This document shows positions 1 to 10,865 of a DNA stretch of 64,000 nucleotides, piece after piece. Under the pieces are notes generated by a model that did not search any database, was not told the origin of the DNA, and saw nothing but the letters and a program-made list of their open reading frames with translations. Made by a program: the position numbers and the translations under genes. Each line of letters starts with the position of its first letter. Positions within the stretch are counted from its first letter, which is position 1. Source of the stretch: Heterohyrax brucei (taxonomy: Eukaryota > Chordata > Mammalia > Hyracoidea > Procaviidae); assembly GCA_028571685.1 (NCBI GenBank), contig CM053144.1, forward strand, positions 101,400,171 through 101,464,170. The letters are read 5' to 3'.

Positions 1-889
1 ATGAGTCAGACCTGACTGAGTGACTGGGTTTTTAGTGGGAGACTAACTGTGATTCTGTCATTTCTTTGTGTCAATCTTTAAGTCTCTTAGTCATTTTTAC
101 CTAAGAGCTTCCTTAACTGTCTCCAGTTTCTGTCATTTATTTCTAGAATTCAGTTGCCCAATGGACTCCGCAATGGTGAAACTGTAACACCATCTCCACC
201 CTAATCTGTGAAGATCCTTCCTTTACAGGCCAAAGTTACATCAGTCTTAATTTATTGACATCACACATGGCAAAATCATTTGCTGTCTGGTTTCATCAAA
301 GTCTCTTTTGGCAGTAGAGTATTCTAGGTTTCTTCTGCCCATAAAATACTTGAGTTTGGGGTTATTCCTTTTCAAATTATTAATGTATTTTACATTTTTT
401 CCTGTTAGAGTTCATTTTGACTCTCAATTACCTACACTACTAATCTATGCCACCCCTTCTTCTTCATCATCTTCAATTCCTTAGCAAGTACATATTTAAA
501 AAATATAATAACATTAAAATATTAATGAGTAATGCCTTTTAAATTTCAGAATGTATTTCTACAACAAACTTAGAGGCTATAAAGTCTTTATTTAAGACAG
601 GACAAGGAAAACTAATTTTTGAATAAAATGTAAATAACAGAGTAAGAGATGAAAATGCCACATATCTTGTTTTAAAAAAGTAGCAACATTAATGATAGAA
701 AATAATGAAAAGAAGGGGCTATTAATGTCATACTTTATTTGCACTTTCCAGAGACTTCAGAGAGCCTTAGATTTGTGTACAAATACTTAGAATCACTCAT
801 GATTATAGAATCTTAGATTCAAAAGTAATCTTAGATGAAATTTCAAGTGAAAAACTCAACACAAAACCTACTTCTTTGTTAACTTCTTA
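1..889. other. AT-rich sequence, no gene seen
   Basis: No open frame of note, no splice-flanked exon that I can recognise and no confident repeat. The sequence is AT-rich with ordinary complexity. Confidence 0.6.
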
Positions 890-950
890 TAGGGTCACTA
901 TGAGTTGGAATAGATTCCAGAGCAGTGTGCTTGGGTTAATTTTGGTTTTC
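890..950 (+). repeat. AfroSINE 3' end, truncated
   Basis: The segment reads TATAGGGTCACTATGAGT, then a degenerate GAATAGATTCCAGAGCAG and a GGTTTTC end. This is the 3' body and tail of the AfroSINE seen in longer form at 7,338 and 49,697. The tRNA-derived head is absent. Confidence 0.7.
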
Positions 951-1134
951 TACTATATACTGAAACAAACAAATACGCTTCCTCAATGTTTATAAAATAC
1001 TATTTTAATTTCTATCGTGACTTTTTTCTCCTTTTAATGTGGCTTTTTGATGGGTGTTCTTGAATACCTACTAGGTTTTTTGCTCTTGCCTTTTAATGTA
1101 TGTTTTACAGTACAACACCTGAAATTGAACACTT

Positions 1135-1740
1135 GATTCTAGATGACCTGTAACAGCTGCTGTGAGCAATACGGCCACCTCTTGGAATTCTGAGCAACGC
1201 TCCTTGCAGTTGTAGAACACGGTAGTCTTGATTAGCATTAAGCAATTACACTAAGTCCTGCAAGTATGCCGTCCAGTATGCCGACGGTTAGGAAGCTAAA
1301 AACAACATTTTTCAGACTCTCTAGCAGCTACGATTTTGGTTGGAAAATAGATCTGCCAATTAGAAGCAATCATGAGATATTTGGAACACATAAGTAGGAG
1401 AAAGACATCTTCATGCTGCTTTTGGCTGTTTTCTAGTGTGAGGAATGTTCACTGAGATTCCAGCATCAAGTCACCAACCTCATGGGTGTCAAGAGACATT
1501 TGCAGCTGAACATCTGTGTTTCACATAGCAGTGTTTCAGCAGTTGCAGCAACTGTTTCCTGATCCCAGCACTGAAGTTACAATGGTGTATATCTGAAGCT
1601 CTTTTTAATTGTGGCCTCCTGATTCCCCATCATCATGGATCCCCTGGAATATAGTAGGTCCTCTTGCAGTACTGTGGTGCTCTGAGAGTCATTCCTAGAG
1701 GTTCAGGTGAGCACCGGCTTCTCTAACCTTTGCATTAATT
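1135..1740 (-). repeat. old LTR-like repeat, family not identified
   Basis: This block is less AT-rich than its flanks and keeps a few CpGs (around 1,170-1,310). Read on the minus strand it contains TCTAATTGGCAGATC and GCTGCTAGAGAGTCTG, a combination I associate with old mammalian LTR repeats. No long frame, LTR partner or target duplication was found. It could instead be an old DNA transposon or a conserved non-coding element. The strand is an inference. Confidence 0.35.
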
Positions 1741-2560
1741 ATCTACTCTACTGTATTTAAATCATTTTCTGCTTAAAAAGTATACTTTTTTGGTTTCCTT
1801 CACTAAATCCTATTTGTCATAAATGCTAAATATAAGGAGAATGTTATGCACCAGGACCCAGAGTCTGCACCTCTATTACACAAAAAATTTCACATCAACT
1901 CGCTTATATAAGTTTGAGTTATATAATGATCACATTCCACTATACTAGCCTGTACTATATTGTATTAAACATTGTAAATCTTGACCTTTTTTTTCTTTTT
2001 GTTTTGTTTTGCTTTGTTATTCTTTAACCTCTGAGTAGAGGTTATCACCTATGAATTCCTATTAAATTCCACATTCTTAATTTCAAATCTGTGGTTGCAT
2101 AGCTCTCAAGGACATCAGCTGTGCTTCAGCAGGTTGTAGGGTGTGCTCTCTCAGAAACAGCAGCTCAGTTAAGGGTCCTGGTGCAGTCATTAAGGAATCG
2201 CTGCCAGGGAAATACCTACAGAGTGGGAGCAGAAGAAAAGGCAAAGGAAGGGGGGAACATAAGCTACCCTTCAGAGTTTGATGTTCCTGAGGCACAAAGA
2301 ACAAAAGTTTTCTAATCCTACTCCAGTTATTTACTAGCTATGAGTGCTGGAGTTGGTGGTGCAGGAGGGTGATAAAAACTCCCCAGGCTTTTGGCTTTCT
2401 TTGTGGGAAAGAGGACTATAATATCCAAAATGAAGCCTCTGAAGACAGTGGATATAAGTAGTTATACCGAATGCACAGAGAAGATGGAAAACAGAGCTGC
2501 TAAAAGGTACTCAGGGGTCACCAACAAAGTCTGTTACACAACCTTTGAGTCATATGCCAA
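1741..2560. other. unassigned sequence with two short open frames
   Basis: Two short plus-strand frames occur here, 2,121-2,315 (64 codons) and 2,391-2,627 (78 codons). Neither resembles a protein I know, neither has exon-like borders, and the second runs into an AfroSINE tail. A T-rich run lies at 1,986-2,022. Nothing supports a gene. Confidence 0.5.
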
Positions 2561-2561
2561 A

Positions 2562-2612
2562 CCCAAAACCAAACCCATTGCTGGTGAGTCTATTCCAACT
2601 CACAGTGCAGAC
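2562..2612 (-). repeat. AfroSINE tail fragment
   Basis: The plus strand reads AAACCCAAAACCAAACCCAT, then TTGCTGGTGAGTCTATTCC and AACTCACAGTG. This is the reverse complement of the AfroSINE 3' end with its GGTTTGGTTTTGGGTTT tail. Only about 50 bp is present. Confidence 0.7.
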
Positions 2613-2870
2613 TTCATAAAAAGATAAACTATACTTTCATCAACGCCTTTATAAAAAATGTTATCTAGGACTGGGCCTATCCTACAGAACTCTACTAAAC
2701 CACTCACTAACATTATAGAGAGAAAAAAATCACAATTGTTTTCTTTCATTATATAGTAGTTTCAAAGTAGGTAACCAAAGATAGGTAAGTAATGAGAAAT
2801 GAGAAATGTTATTCCAAGAGACATAATTTTGTCTCAGTCATAGAGATATTTCCATCTCTGACTAGGATGG

Positions 2871-3391
2871 TATCTCAGTTTTCTATTATGGCCACAACAG
2901 AAATACCACAAGTGGATGGCTTTAACAAACAGAAGTTTATTCTATCACAGTTTAGGAGGCTAGACGTCTGAATTTTGGGTGCGAGCTCCAAGAGAAGTCT
3001 GTCTTCCTCTGTTGGCTTTGGAAGAAGGCCCACGTCATTAGTCTTCCCCTGCTGAGGATCTTCTCAGCACAGCGAGGCCTTAAGTCCAAAGGATGTGCTA
3101 TTTTCTAGGCTCTTGTTTCTCAGTGATGTGAGGTTCCTCTGTTTCTCAGCTCATTTCTTTTTCGTGTCTTGTAAGAGATTGGCTTAAAACACATCCTAAT
3201 CTTGTAGACTGAGTCACATCTCATTAACATAACCACCTTCAATCCTGTCTCATTACCATTATAGAGATAGGATTTACAACACATAGGGGAATCACATCAG
3301 ATGACTAAATAGTAGACACTTTCACAATATTGGAAGTCATGGCCTAGCCAAGTTGTCATATATTTTGGAGGACAAAATTCAGTCTGTGACA
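2871..3391 (-). repeat. MaLR-type solo LTR (minus strand)
   Basis: On the minus strand it starts TGTCACAGACTGAATTTTGT and ends near GAGATA. The layout matches the copy at 15,721-16,170: ACCACAAGTGGATGGCTTTAA near the plus-strand left end, a block giving TTAACATAACCACC, and a terminal ACAAAATTCAGTCTGTGACA on the plus strand. I take it as an old LTR without internal retroviral sequence. The 5-bp flanks (GATGG, AATAG) do not match. Confidence 0.65.
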
Positions 3392-3995
3392 AATAGGGGA
3401 ATCTTGAACCTTCTAACAATGGTACACTCAGTGTCTACCTTCAAGATCACACCTAAGAAAAGGTTAGACGTTATATAGTATCACCCAAAGGCTTACAGGA
3501 ATCATCCATGAGTCCCATCTTTTCCATGACTTGACAGCACTTGGCTAGCACAGTCCATAAAAGGACTGAAAAATATGCACTTAAATATTTACTGTTAATA
3601 CTCAAATTACAATTCAAAAATGGTCTTGACAACAAAAGCCATCTTGCAAACATATTTGCATGCATTCTGGATATTGTTAGGCTTTGGATTACACACAACA
3701 CACATACAAACATAAGAACAATTATAGTATGTGGCAATATGTCTTTTTGTTTTCTTAATTTAAGAGGCAGACAAATTTTTTTTAAAGGTTCAGAAGGCAG
3801 TAACAGAGAAAGAAAAGATTTTCTGGGTACAATCTAAAGTACAATGGTCAAGCTGAAAAAATTAAACAAACAAAAATGCTGGAGAAATCATTATCTTCAA
3901 ACTCATAAAGGGTTATTTTATGAATAAAATCCAGGAAACAAGTAGAAATAAGTCAGTTCAATTAAGACCGAAAGAGTTAAAAAGGAGAACAGCTT
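3392..3995. other. no feature seen
   Basis: AT-rich sequence. Overlapping frames of 88 and 98 codons on opposite strands (3,471-3,837) have no recognisable protein signature. Confidence 0.5.
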
Positions 3996-4457
3996 TTTAG
4001 CCTTCCAGGTGGCAAGCAGATCCCTTAGGATCTGAAGAACCATCTGGTGACTGACAGCTACAGTATGGGTCAGTCTTCCATTTCCCCTGCAAATCCTTCT
4101 CCATCTGCTCTGTACCTTGGAGACTGGATTACAATGGACTGCTGACCTTACCTCAGCACTCTTTCCCCTACCTTCGACCTTCCAGTTGGATTTTAGCTCA
4201 GCTAACGGGAAGCCTCACCATGTGATCAGAGGCAGAGATTAAAGCCCAGTCAGGGCATTTGCTCTCTCAGGCCCTACTCTTGTAGCTCTCTTGAGTTACC
4301 TCTGCTACCTCATTGAAGGTTACTACCCCTCTCAAGGCATTCAAAGACTACATGACTCTTCCTTTTCATATGTCAAGAAACTAGTCCTCCGATGTCCCTT
4401 CCAGCCTAGGTGTGGTAACCATCCAGCTTTCATCAGCTTGGGTTACTATACTAACTG
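3996..4457 (+). repeat. unclassified old interspersed repeat
   Basis: Less AT-rich sequence containing TCCAGCCTAGGTGTGGTAAC and TGTAGCTCTCTTGAGTTACC, which resemble a widespread old mammalian repeat whose name I cannot fix. It ends where the LTR at 4,458 begins. The 118-codon frame over this join is accidental. Confidence 0.35.
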
Positions 4458-4982
4458 TCATGGATTGAATGTGTCCCCCCAAAAAATATGTGTAGCCACG
4501 TGGCTGAGCCATGACTCCCAATATCTTGTGACTATCCTCCGTTTTGTGGTTTTCCTGGGCTGTATGTTAAGGGAGCAGGGTGCGGCTCTAAATCCCTTCA
4601 TAGGATCATCTCCCTGCTCCACTGTAAAGGGAGTTTCCCTGGAGTAAGGCTTGCCCCAGCCTTAATCCTTTCAGCCTGCAAGAGATAAAAGGAAAGAGAA
4701 GCAGGCAGAGAACTGGGAACCTCACACCATCAAGCAAGCAGCACCAGGAGAAGAGCGCGTTCTTCAGACCCGAGGTTCCTGTACCAAGATGATTAATCCC
4801 TGGACAAAGACTGATGCAATACTGGACTTTGCTCCAGAGCCGACAAGGGGAAAGCCTTTCCCTGGAGCTGAAATCCTCAGTATGGACTTGTAGCCTACCA
4901 GATTGTGTAAGAATAAATCTTCCTTTGTTAAAGCCATCCACTCTGTGGTATTTTTGTTACAGCAGCCCTAGCTGACCAGAAC
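4458..4982 (+). repeat. MaLR-like solo LTR with poly(A) signal
   Basis: Starts TGTCATGGATTGAATGTGTC and ends GCTGACCAGAACA, so it has TG...CA termini. Near the end is AATAAATCTTCC (from 4,912), then GTTAAAGCCATCCACTCTGT and TTACAGCAGCCCTAG, the arrangement of a MaLR-type LTR end with a polyadenylation signal. A second copy of this subtype lies at 56,896-57,399 in the same orientation. No internal retroviral sequence follows. Confidence 0.75.
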
Positions 4983-5430
4983 ACTAACCCATGGAGTTCT
5001 CAGTTTCTCAGTAAAACTTCCTCTAATTATCTTATTTTGAATGTACCATGTATTGCTTCCTGTTAGGACCTTACGGGTATGTGGTCCCTCTGCTATATAT
5101 ATGGGACATGAGGACCAGGTGGTGCCAACATGTGCTCTTCCTTGTTCTTTGCTAGAAATGACAACTTTGTCATTTAGTACCACATAGAGATCAGTCAAGT
5201 GACAGTCAACTTCTTTGCTCCTGTCATTTCCATTTTTAGTGGCCATTGCCGGGTCATCCAAAGATGTGTACCACTTTTTGAGAGTTTACTGATCTCTATT
5301 TTAGGCATCCATCTAGTTGAAGAGCCTCCATATATTTGAAATATAATGTTATTTGAAGAAAACCTCCAAAATGACACCTCTTCCCATTTTGCATATTCCT
5401 CAGGAACCATTTATGGGGGCTTCTCTAGAG
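4983..5430 (-). other. unassigned block with overlapping minus-strand frames
   Basis: Minus-strand frames at 5,195-5,410 (71 codons) and 4,968-5,261 (97 codons) overlap in different frames, as an old frameshifted retrocopy would. I do not recognise the protein. No poly(A) remnant or target duplication is visible. It may simply be chance frames. Confidence 0.2.
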
Positions 5431-6118
5431 TAACTTTTGACTTTCTTTGAGCACAGTAGCTATTTTTATCTTGGGAATCATTATGAAAAATGCAAAATAT
5501 TTATCTCAAACTGTTGGTTTAATCTAAACAGGTATAAAATGTTTTATTGGTGTCTTTGTTTCTCATTGGTGGCTTAACTTCTTAGTCTTTGTAACTTCCT
5601 TTCCAAAATAAATATGTCCTGTGGCTCTTTGGTCTCACTTTTACAATCATCAGCTTTTATTATTGGCTTTTCCCCATGTGGAAAGGAATTGGATTGAATT
5701 CCTTAAAAAACGAAATTTAAAAAAATGCATTTGCCAGTGATTCAACCTTTGCCAGAATGGATGATTCTAGATTTGGCTTCATTGTTCTGGTTCTGGGTCA
5801 AAATGGATTTGTCCGGCATCTATTTGGAAAAGGATTAATATGTGATTGGAACATTTTGAAAGGCAAGGCCAGTGACAGTCCTGGCCTTGTTCCTTCCAAC
5901 ATCTTGAATCATCATTGCCTGGAGAAGAGTCCATCAGCTGCTTCAGAAACAAAGGGGCAGTGGTAATAAATGTGTTCATTGCAGGAAGAGTTTCCAAAAA
6001 ATAGGGACAAGGGTGGGGATGGGTGGGGGAGTGAAATTAGAATATTCTTTCCACATGTGGGAATTTTGAATTGGGCATTTCACATCAGTGATAGATTTAA
6101 GCACTTTAGTAAATAGAG
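5431..6118. other. no feature seen
   Basis: AT-rich sequence; short opposing frames at 5,757-5,997 carry no recognisable signature. Confidence 0.5.
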
Positions 6119-6251
6119 TATTAAAAACCAAATCCTATAGGACAGAATAGGACTGGCCTTGTAGAATTTGCAAGGAACAGCTAGTGGATTCCAACTGCTG
6201 ATCTTCTGGTTAACAGCGAAGATTTTAACCACTGTGCAACCAGGGCTCCAA
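6119..6251 (-). repeat. AfroSINE (minus strand)
   Basis: The plus strand reads TTAAAAACCAAATCCTATAG, then GACAGAATAGGACTGGC and TTTTAACCACTGTGCAACCA. This is an AfroSINE in reverse: tail, then the CTATAGGACAGA body, then the tRNA-like head (GTTAAAATC in sense). Confidence 0.85.
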
Positions 6252-6540
6252 ACAGACTACTAGGAATTAAAATGGAATGACAAATTCCTATCATAATCTT
6301 TTCCTTTTGGAATATAAAAGTCATTTTACGTAATGGCAAAGACTAAAACTCAATTTCTTTTTATTTAGCCATCATATATTAACCTTTGATTATTAATATC
6401 TCTTGGCTTATAATGATATTTTTTTCTGCTCCTCCAGGTTTAAAATATGTATTCCATTTTATACCTTTTTATAACTAGTAAAGAGTATGTATGACGTGGA
6501 ACATATAGAATGTTGTATTGGATGGTATGAAGGAATACAA

Positions 6541-6703
6541 AGAAACCAAAAACAAACAAAAATAACCCAGTGCCATCGAGTTGGTTCTTATTCATAGTGA
6601 TTCTATAGGAAAGAATAAAACTATCCCATAGAGTGTCGGGTGGATTCAAACTGTTGACCTTTTGGATAGCAGATATAGAACTTAACCATTATGCAACCCA
6701 CCA
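6541..6703 (-). repeat. AfroSINE (minus strand)
   Basis: AAACCAAAAACAAACAAAAA marks the tail. GTGCCATCGAGTTGGTTC, the GGATTCAAACTGTTGACC complement of the B box and AACCATTATGCAACCCACCA follow. It is nearly full length. Confidence 0.9.
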
Positions 6704-6756
6704 GTAATCTAAACAAATATTTTCAAAAAAATCTCACAAATTGCATCGTGCTCTCG

Positions 6757-6776
6757 CACTTGGCTTGGCTTGGCTC
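6757..6776 (+). repeat. very short (TTGGC)n SINE-tail fragment
   Basis: GCACTTGGCTTGGCTTGGCT is identical to the tail of the 46-bp insert at 13,233-13,278 and of the copies at 39,628 and 50,291. At 20 bp it could be a very truncated insertion or a residue of a longer decayed one. No clear target duplication. Confidence 0.5.
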
Positions 6777-7056
6777 AAAGAAAACATTCTCTATACTTCA
6801 AATGTACCTAAATCTAATGAACCAGGTTTCCTTTATAGGGCTGAACTGCTTCAGAAACCAATTCTCCTACCCATTCTATTTAGGTAGGAGTAGCAGATTC
6901 AGTGTCTGACTGATGCTGTCTGTCAAAGTAGGTGACTGTCAGTGTCTCCTAGAGCAAATCATTGTTAGCATACATGCCACATGATTTTAAATACATCATC
7001 AGAGCACATGTATAACATGCAAAAATAAATCATAACTCACAGGTTAAAGTTATAGT

Positions 7057-7250
7057 TAACGTAGATCCATCTAACTGATTTTGACTTACAGTGACCCTAT
7101 AGGACAGAGTAGAAAAGTCCCATAGGGCTTCATAGACTATCATCTTTGTGGGAGTGGAGCAACTGGACATTTCTGCTGCAGAGCCTCTGGTGGGTTCAAA
7201 CCACTGACATTGCAGTTAACAGCCAGGGCTTAACCACTGAGCAGCAGGGT
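7057..7250 (-). repeat. AfroSINE (minus strand)
   Basis: The plus strand contains AGTGACCCTATAGGACAGAG, GAAAAGTCCCATAGGGC, GGTGGGTTCAAACCACTGAC (B box complement) and GGGCTTAACCACTGAGCAGC. Nearly full length, and opposite in orientation to the two copies that follow. Confidence 0.9.
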
Positions 7251-7337
7251 TACTTTCTCTGCATATTATATGATAGCAATGGTTTCCACAAAGTTTCATA
7301 TTGAGAATTAAACCTTTTAGGCCTATTTTGGGTTCTT

Positions 7338-7536
7338 TGAAGGATTACTGGTGGCACAGTGTTTAAGCGCTCAGTTGATAACCAGAAAGTCAAGGGTTCA
7401 AATCTTGACATCGTTCACTGGGAGAAAGATGTGGCAGTTGGCTTCCATACAGATTACAGTCTTGAAAACTGTACGAGACAGCTCTACTTTGCCCTACAGA
7501 GCTTTTGTGAGTCAGAGTGGACTCAACAGCAGCAAG
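7338..7536 (+). repeat. AfroSINE, full length (plus strand)
   Basis: The tRNA-like head CTGGTGGCACAGTGTTTAAG carries an A-box-like segment, and GGGTTCAAATC (about 7,394-7,404) fits a B box. GAGAAAGATGTGGCAGTTGG, CTTCCATACAGATTACAG and GAGTCAGAGTGGACTCAAC complete the body and 3' end. The two short open frames inside it are not genes. Confidence 0.93.
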
Positions 7537-7747
7537 TTTAAGGACCTCTGGTGCTGAAGTGGTTAAAGCACTCAGTTGCTAACCAGAAGATTAGCAATTT
7601 GAATCCACCACTAGCTTCTTGGGAGAAAGAAATGGTGATTTGCTTTCATAAAGATTTCAGCCTTAGAACCTACAGGAAGGTTCTACCTTCTCCTATAAGA
7701 TTGTTATGAGCTAAAATTGACTTTATGGCAATCAGTTATGAGGGTTA
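7537..7747 (+). repeat. AfroSINE, second copy in tandem (plus strand)
   Basis: Starts GGACCTCTGGTGCTGAAGTG right after the previous copy and continues through GATTAGCAATTTGAATCCAC and GATTTCAGCCTTAGAACC to an ATGAGCTAAAATTGACTTT 3' end. The head-to-tail arrangement suggests one SINE landed in the tail of the other. Confidence 0.9.
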
Positions 7748-8890
7748 TTCAGAATTTCTTTGTCTAATATATTTTTCCTTCATGAGTCTTCTATCATTTA
7801 TAAAGGCACTTTCAGCAAATGAACTAATGATTAATCCAGTTGGAATAGAACCCCAAACATCAGTCTAACATTTGAACTAGTAAATACAATGTACACTTTC
7901 CAACTACACTGTTTTACTGCAATAATTCTTTCTTAGTTTCAAGTGCCTCTTCTTTATAAGTGACACACTAAGAATATAAATGTTTTCCCTTACTTTAAAA
8001 GTATGTGAATTGATGTGGATGAAGAAGATACAAACAGTGAATCAGGTCTGAAATGTCTAGTCATATTTAGTTGAATATTTTTGAAGAAAAAAAATTAAGC
8101 AAATATTTTAAAACAGATATTTCCACAGATAATCTAAAACCACAAGATTAGCTGTTGTTTTCAGATATTGTCTAAACAACTGCTACCTTCAGTCTCCTGT
8201 CATTCTGCAAAATACATGTATTTTTCATTTCATCATATAACTTTCTCATGTAATTACAAAAGTAATGTACCTTCATTGAAAACAATTTGAAAAACATAGG
8301 AAATAAAAAGTTTTAAAATTTTACCACATAAAATAAAAAACAGAACTATAAATTTTACGAATTTTTTTTACTGAAACTACAATGGCATGAAACTAAGTCA
8401 GTACAACAATCAAGTTTTCTGAGACTTACTATTGTTACCTTCTTTTCTTACTCTATTAGGAAACGCTCATATCCCAACACTTTTAGCTATTGGTTTTCCC
8501 TATCTGCATGACTTCCAGTAGCTCCTATTTTTAACTCTCATTCACGTTCCAAATAGCATTCATCTTGGGTAGTCCCACCTAAGTATCTCAAATATCCAAT
8601 ACTGAACCCATTAATTTCAGCAAGAAACAGTTCTTCCTCATGATGTTCTAAACTCAATAAATGGAATAATGGCTTGGCATCTTTCATTTCCAAGACTAAA
8701 TATTTCAAAGTTATCATTTATTCTCTGCTTTCCTTTATTCTTCTCTTTCAGTCATTGTGCACATCCATTTGGTTTTCTGTCTTTAGAAAAATCACCCTAT
8801 TCATATTCACCTCCACTACTCTGAATCATGTATCATTAGCTTTAAGGGTTTTATTAATATTATGTAGATAACAGTTTAAATGTACGAGAC
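7748..8890. other. no feature seen
   Basis: AT-rich sequence without a recognisable repeat or gene. Confidence 0.5.
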
Positions 8891-9065
8891 ATCAATTATA
8901 TATACTTTCTGTACATGTTGCACAAAATGTACAGTCTAATGAAATTTTGTAAATAAATATTACCAAATATACAGCTCTAAGATCAAGAAACAGAATCTCC
9001 TCAGTACCCTAGAACTCCCCCTATGCTCCTTCCCACTCACTACACCTACAATCCCCAAACATCCG
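8891..9065 (-). repeat. old L1 fragment (probable)
   Basis: The segment with CTAAGATCAAGAAACAGAAT, TCCTCAGTACCCTAGAACTC and CCCCTATGCTCCTTCCCACT resembles a part of old mammalian L1s, as does 20,160-20,230. It is short and diverged. Confidence 0.4.
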
Positions 9066-9885
9066 TTAGTGTTGTTTTGTAGTAGTTTGCATGTTGTTGT
9101 AATACTGGAAGCTCTGCGATCAGTATTTCAAATGCCAGCAAGGTCAACTATAGTGGACAGGATTCAACTGTCCTGGCAGTCTACTTCTGGGAAAAGAAAA
9201 AAAAGACCAGTGAAAACATTGTAAATAGCAGATCACTGTCTGACATAGTGCCCTAAGATGAGCCCCTCAGGTTGGAAGGTATTAAAAATGTGGCTGGGGC
9301 ATAGTTACCTTTTCAAAGTTGAATCAGCCTTAATGTGGGAGTTTCAATTGCTCATGTGGCATGAATTCAAATGAGAAGAAACTACTGCAAGCATCCATTA
9401 ACAATCTGAAAGTGAAATGTACAAAATGTAAATCTAGAAAAATGAAAGTCAACAAGAATGAAATGGACCACATAAAGATTGATATACTAGACATTAGTTA
9501 GCAAAAATAGACTGGTATTTTAAATCAGATAGTCACATGGTCTATTACACCAAGAATGATAAATTGAAAAGGAAGGGCATTCACGGTCAAAAAGAACATT
9601 TCAAGATCTATTCTGAGGTACAACACCGTCAATGATAATATCTACATGCCTACAAGGAAGAACAATTCCAATCAATAATGTCAAAGATGAGGAAAACAAA
9701 GATGTTTACCAACGTCTGCAATCTGAAGCTGATCAGATATGCAGTCAAGATGCATTGATAATCACCACTGGTTGTAACGCAAAACTTAGATCATTTACCA
9801 TTAGAAATAAAAATTAAGCAGAAAGAAGGTTTGGTAGTTCAAAAATATAGCCCAAGTCATAGAAATGATGCTAGAAATCCCATGA
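9066..9885 (+). pseudogene. RTE 5' part with decayed endonuclease
   Basis: From TGTTGTAATACTGGAAGCTC onward this follows the afrotherian RTE 5' region (GAGCCCCTCAGGTTGGAAGG, AAAAAGAACATTTCAAGATC). The frame at 9,632-9,817 covers the end of the apurinic-type endonuclease. Where the family has a GDWNAK-like motif, this copy reads TGCNAK, so a key acidic residue is lost. The piece stops at the ATCCCATGA target site of the L1. Confidence 0.8.
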
Positions 9886-10865
9886 AATAATTTTTTTTTT
9901 AATGATTGAATAAAAATGTACATTCCCATATAAGTTTGTATGCTCACGTATATGCAGCTTCCACTGCTGTCCCTTCCCGGTGACAGCACACTCTTCCTCT
10001 CTGCTCCACACATGTCCAATCCTCCTAACAGTCTCCTATCTTCTCCTCTCGACTGATTCCCCTTCCTCCAGTACGAGATCAACAGGATGACATCCTATAG
10101 ATGCCTAGAACGATAAAGTGCCCACAAAATATGGTCACTCTGTGTCGCCAAGTCCAATCCATTGCTGTCTGAAAAGTTGACCTTCATTATGATTTATGGA
10201 CAGGGGCAGCATCAGGGACAGAGGCCATGCTCCCAGGGGGACCCTGAAGCCCCTGGATCATCAATCGTGGTCTTTCAGTGGAGACCTCAGGGTGCACACC
10301 TATTTCTTCTTGTGTTGCCAGTGAGACTCAACTTTGTGAGCTATATCATGGCCATTACTGGTGGTGGCTGGGCACCATCTGGTTCTTCTGGTCTCAAGTC
10401 AATGTAGACACCCACTCACGTGGGTCTCTCTGTCTTCTGGATTCTCTTTTCCCCATGTTGTTAGGGACTCTGGTGGTCATCCATTCCTGCTAAGTTGGGA
10501 CCATTTGTTGTACGCTCAGATAGCAGATAGGCAGCTTTTAAGACCCCAGACAACACTCAACAATGTAGGGTGCAGAGACTCCTTCCTCATTAGCAAAATG
10601 CTAATTGGCCTCGATTCCCTCTGACAGCATGGTCCCCGTGTGCCTGCCCCAGCTACTCTGTCCTTGTAATACTGGGTTAGGATGGGAGCAGTACTCAAAT
10701 TGTGTTGAAGTCCAGTTATTACTGATCTTCTTACTAGTGTGTGTTGTCACCAATTTCACCCCACCAAATTTCTAACAACTATCTAATCTAAACCCTTCTC
10801 CCTCAGTCTTCCACCCTCCTCACCCTTGCAGCCATCAAAGAATATTATCTTCTATGCGTGAGTCG

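Noticed and set aside
2391-2627. 78-codon plus-strand frame as a small gene
   Set aside because: It runs into an AfroSINE tail and has no recognisable signature or exon borders.
5195-5410. Possible processed pseudogene on the minus strand
   Set aside because: No protein was recognised and no poly(A) remnant or target duplication is visible, so it is listed only as an unassigned block.
7394-7404. B-box-like sequence as a tRNA gene
   Set aside because: The head is a SINE promoter; there is no foldable cloverleaf or anticodon arm, and the sequence continues into the AfroSINE body.
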